NCBI GenBank assembly: GCA_950295325.1
Contig: OX485803.1
Span: forward strand, 24,490,001-24,554,000
Reading direction: 5' to 3'
Origin: Polytrichum commune
Taxonomy: Eukaryota; Streptophyta; Polytrichopsida; Polytrichales; Polytrichaceae
DNA length: 64,000 nucleotides
Shown here: piece after piece, positions 61,246-64,000 of the stretch
Layout: the number at the start of each line of letters is the position of its first letter
Numbering within the stretch: position 1 is the stretch's first letter
The notes under the pieces: model-generated
Database searches by the model: none
Seen by the model: only the letters and a program-made list of their open reading frames with translations
What the model was told of the DNA's origin: nothing
Program-made: the position numbers and the translations under genes

Positions 61246-61675
61246 TACACCGTCTATGGTATTTAGTGTCAAGTACATTGCTAACAAACGTTCCAAACTA
61301 GATGCCTAGAAGCATAGTAGGGATGCATTAATGATTTTTTTTGAAGTGCATCATTTTTTACGGATTGATATCTAGCATAGCACATTGGAGTGCTTGAAAA
61401 TATAATTTACGTGAAATGATATGGAAGAGGAAGATGTTGTTGATCACATTAATGTCATATGTTGTGTGTTTACACTTCTAGTCAACTTGTTGACCATAGT
61501 GTGATCTAGGTACAGACTTCCTCATATCAATGAGTGTACTAATCCCAAGATTTCAGTAAGCACATTAATGCCAAGTGTCACAAGATTACACTAATGGTCA
61601 AGTTTGTTGGATGTTAATGTACTAGCATTAACTTTCATAATAGGGTAAGTGACAATATTACGCAAGTGACATATT
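61246..61675 (-). mobile_element. MITE family A, copy 3, showing the far terminal repeat
   Basis: The plus-strand left end TACACCGTCTATGGTATTTA plus GTGTCA matches the start of the other copies (TACATCGTTTACGGTGTTTA plus GTGTCA). The right end, reverse complemented, continues TGTCACTTGCGTAATATTGT like the 5' interior of the 8.5-kb copy. It is therefore an inverted copy whose far TIR is preserved and whose near TIR tip has been lost. Confidence 0.75.
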
Positions 61676-62056
61676 CCTATTCAATAATTCCAAATATGTC
61701 TGAATACATTTTAGAGTGTCACACAAGTTCTACTAACTACTTCACAATACTTCTATGATAATGATAAAGCATTGATATACATTAAATAAATTATATCCAT
61801 CTTCAAATTGAATAAAATTATGGTATATCATAATTTGAATGATTGAATTTTAGAATATCATAAAGTGTACCATGTAGTTATAGATTATACAATATGACAC
61901 TTGAATATGCATGTATATGAAGACCATGTGCCCTAAATGTGCCACTTGGTTGTTGCACAACAACGTAGATTAATGGTGACTAAGGTGTGCATATGTTATG
62001 CAGTGACTCTCCTTAATCAAATGCTTATATTTAATTGGTGTGTGGTTAGGTGAGCA

Positions 62057-62077
62057 TAAACCCTAAACCCTAAACCC
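62057..62077 (+). repeat. Short interstitial telomere-type repeat
   Basis: Three units of TAAACCC, the complement of the plant telomere repeat TTTAGGG. The tract is too short to be a chromosome end. Confidence 0.85.
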
Positions 62078-62805
62078 TTCACACCCAACATCGAATACAA
62101 TTGGGGAAAAAACATGTAACTCCAATCAAGGAATAAGGACGACGCACTTCTGAAAACCATAACTAAATCATGGGACATACAATTTTCAGCGTGGTATTTT
62201 TTTTGCTAATGTTTCATCGTAGATTTCTAATGCAACACAAATTTGAAGACGTGAATCTTATTAGTAGAAAATGACGCCCCCAAAAAAACAAAGAAAAAAA
62301 AAGCTAACCGAATAACACCCACACCTAATCAAATTTGAGCATAGTTGACGGACCCAAGAGCTATCAAGTTATCAACAAGAAGTCCAAACACGACCGCATT
62401 CCGTTGATAGACTTGAACCTAATGCATGAGCGCTTGTTTTAAGCCCTCGGACCTGGTCCATGAGCCACTTAGAGCACGGCACCCTAAGCCCCACTACTAC
62501 CTAATGCTTAACCGCTATTTGTCAAGGAAATATTTTGCATTATATTAAGTGGAGTTGGACCAATAAACTCATCGTGGCGGTTCACGCAAAGCGTGGTTCT
62601 TATTACAGTATGTTGTCAACAACTTACCCGAAATTCGGGATCCATTGTTTCATTCTCCCAATGCCAAGTCTACAAATCCTCTTCACATTGTCTTTGGAGT
62701 TACCCAAGCCAATTCAATGAATGGGGAGAAATTTTGAGCCAACTTGGACACTATCCTTCCTTTTTTAATTGTTATCAATTAGTTATTCATGTAGCTCACT
62801 TTTCT

Positions 62806-62828
62806 TCTATATATATATATATATATAT
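62806..62828 (+). repeat. (TA)n microsatellite
   Basis: About eleven TA units followed by CATATATATACACACACA. Confidence 0.85.
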
Positions 62829-64000
62829 ACATATATATACACACACATGTAAATTATAATTAGGTTGATAATCGAGCTTCAAATGGTTAGCATGTTTTAC
62901 TTCAATCACTTTTGAGCACATGATTTTTTGGTGTTTGTTCTTGATCCACATCTGACCATACACCACTGAAATATATGTACATGAATAATATAAGTGTGTT
63001 TTTAACTATTACATCATTTGGGTTGTAGAGTTTCTACAAGATGTGTTTAAAAAAAAATTGATCCTCTGAAAACCATGATCTTTTAGAATCGACGGGGGTG
63101 GTGTGTGTGTGTCATTGTGTAGAAGTTGACTTTATGAAAATTTACCACATTGTCCAAGTGCATTTTCCAAATTGATGTTATTAATGTTAAAGGATTCAAA
63201 TACACAACATTGGTCTCTTTGTGTACAAATATACGCATAGCATTTTGATCATTTTGATCATTTTGATGCTATTTTTGTTTTCTCCTTCGTATGAGATAAT
63301 ATGTCAAATAAAGTTTCAATTTCATAAATTTGGTAACTGTGATTTCAAGAACACGCGAGACTTGTAGAATTTTGTTCATATGCCATACATTATAAACAAT
63401 GATCTTTCAAGGGTTCTCCTCAAGAGGTCGAAGGGCCTCAACACATGACCTAAGCACACAATTACGTCAAGATGTTCAACAAATTGTAAAAATTGCACTT
63501 GACGAATGACTTCAATTTAGAAGGGCCACATTTGACACAAACGAGAAATTGTGAAACGTCACAAATGGAATTGTGTAGCTCTTGAATACACATTTTTGTG
63601 GATGTTGAGCTCTAATTGGCCATTTTGGATGCTTAGAGGTTAAGTGAAAATCACACCGAAAAGGAGTTATAGAGCCTTGTGGGCCACGATATTCTAAACA
63701 TTGCAAACTACGTTGAAAAAAGGTGGATAGTCACCGGAGTGGCCCATGTTTTTGCCAACCCATATCGATCGTGTTCAAGCTCACTAAATCATGTACATTT
63801 GTAATTAGTGTAGGATGTCACATGTTTTGCCAAGGCAAGTAAGCATTGTCACTTTTTTCCAAGGGGAACAATCCTATCTAACGTGCAAGGATCGAGTCAC
63901 GTAAAACTGGACCAAGTCCAAGTGGATAATTACAACATGCACAATCTTATCATAGGATCTTCCGATAGAATTTTATGGTAGGTTCATCTGATAGGATGTG
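62829..64000. other. Right edge, no gene recognised
   Basis: AT-rich sequence with short frames only. Confidence 0.5.
63241..63267 (+). repeat. Three-copy nonamer repeat
   Basis: CATTTTGAT occurs three times in direct tandem (period 9). Confidence 0.8.

Noticed and set aside
62057..62077. Chromosome end
   Set aside because: Only three TAAACCC units and ordinary sequence on both sides.
1..64000. CRISPR array, operon or rRNA gene
   Set aside because: No spaced short palindromic repeats, no polycistronic layout and no rRNA text; the gene structure is eukaryotic.

Overview
The window looks like nuclear DNA of a land plant. It has spliced genes with short GT-AG introns, a chloroplast-type LdpA homolog, a plant-style intracellular leucine-rich-repeat gene and three interstitial TTTAGGG-type telomere units. 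An intact MORN-repeat gene resembling axonemal radial-spoke head protein RSPH1 points to a lineage with swimming sperm. Small introns argue against cycads and Ginkgo, so a bryophyte is most likely and a lycophyte or fern is possible. The species cannot be named from this sequence.

Genes sit in the first 18 kb. An LRR array open at the left edge fills 3-2969 and ends at a nonsense codon; about 1 kb of decayed repeats follows. A 12-exon gene for a 496-residue LdpA-type iron-sulfur protein runs on the minus strand (13899 to 8030). Head to head with it across 1.2 kb is the four-exon MORN gene (15090-16420, plus). Tail to tail with that is a one-exon mitochondrial-type ribosomal protein bL33 gene (17628-17455, minus). 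A decayed tandem duplicate of the bL33 5' end lies just upstream of it.

The remaining 46 kb holds no intact gene that I can recognise and is largely decayed mobile DNA. It includes: a broken HUH-endonuclease (Rep-like) gene on the minus strand at 18850-19917, resembling the Replitron type of transposon; a 944-bp perfect-TIR element (35094-36037); a TIR element of about 1.05 kb with an internal 22-bp hairpin (37856-38909); two hAT-like MITEs with 8-bp target duplications (40914-41301, 43455-43847); and a 1279-bp pogo/Tigger element with 23-bp perfect TIRs, TA flanks and a transposase C-terminal remnant (44177-45455).

A MITE family whose ends carry the motif TTTAGTGTCA occurs at 8.5, 28.2 and 61.2 kb. 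Its 5' half has been captured into a five-unit, roughly 400-bp tandem array at 32935-35033. A 200-base run of N (24857-25056) is an assembly gap. Poly-C/G tracts and microsatellites are frequent.

All family calls come from reading the sequence and from remembered family features. No database search or alignment program was run.
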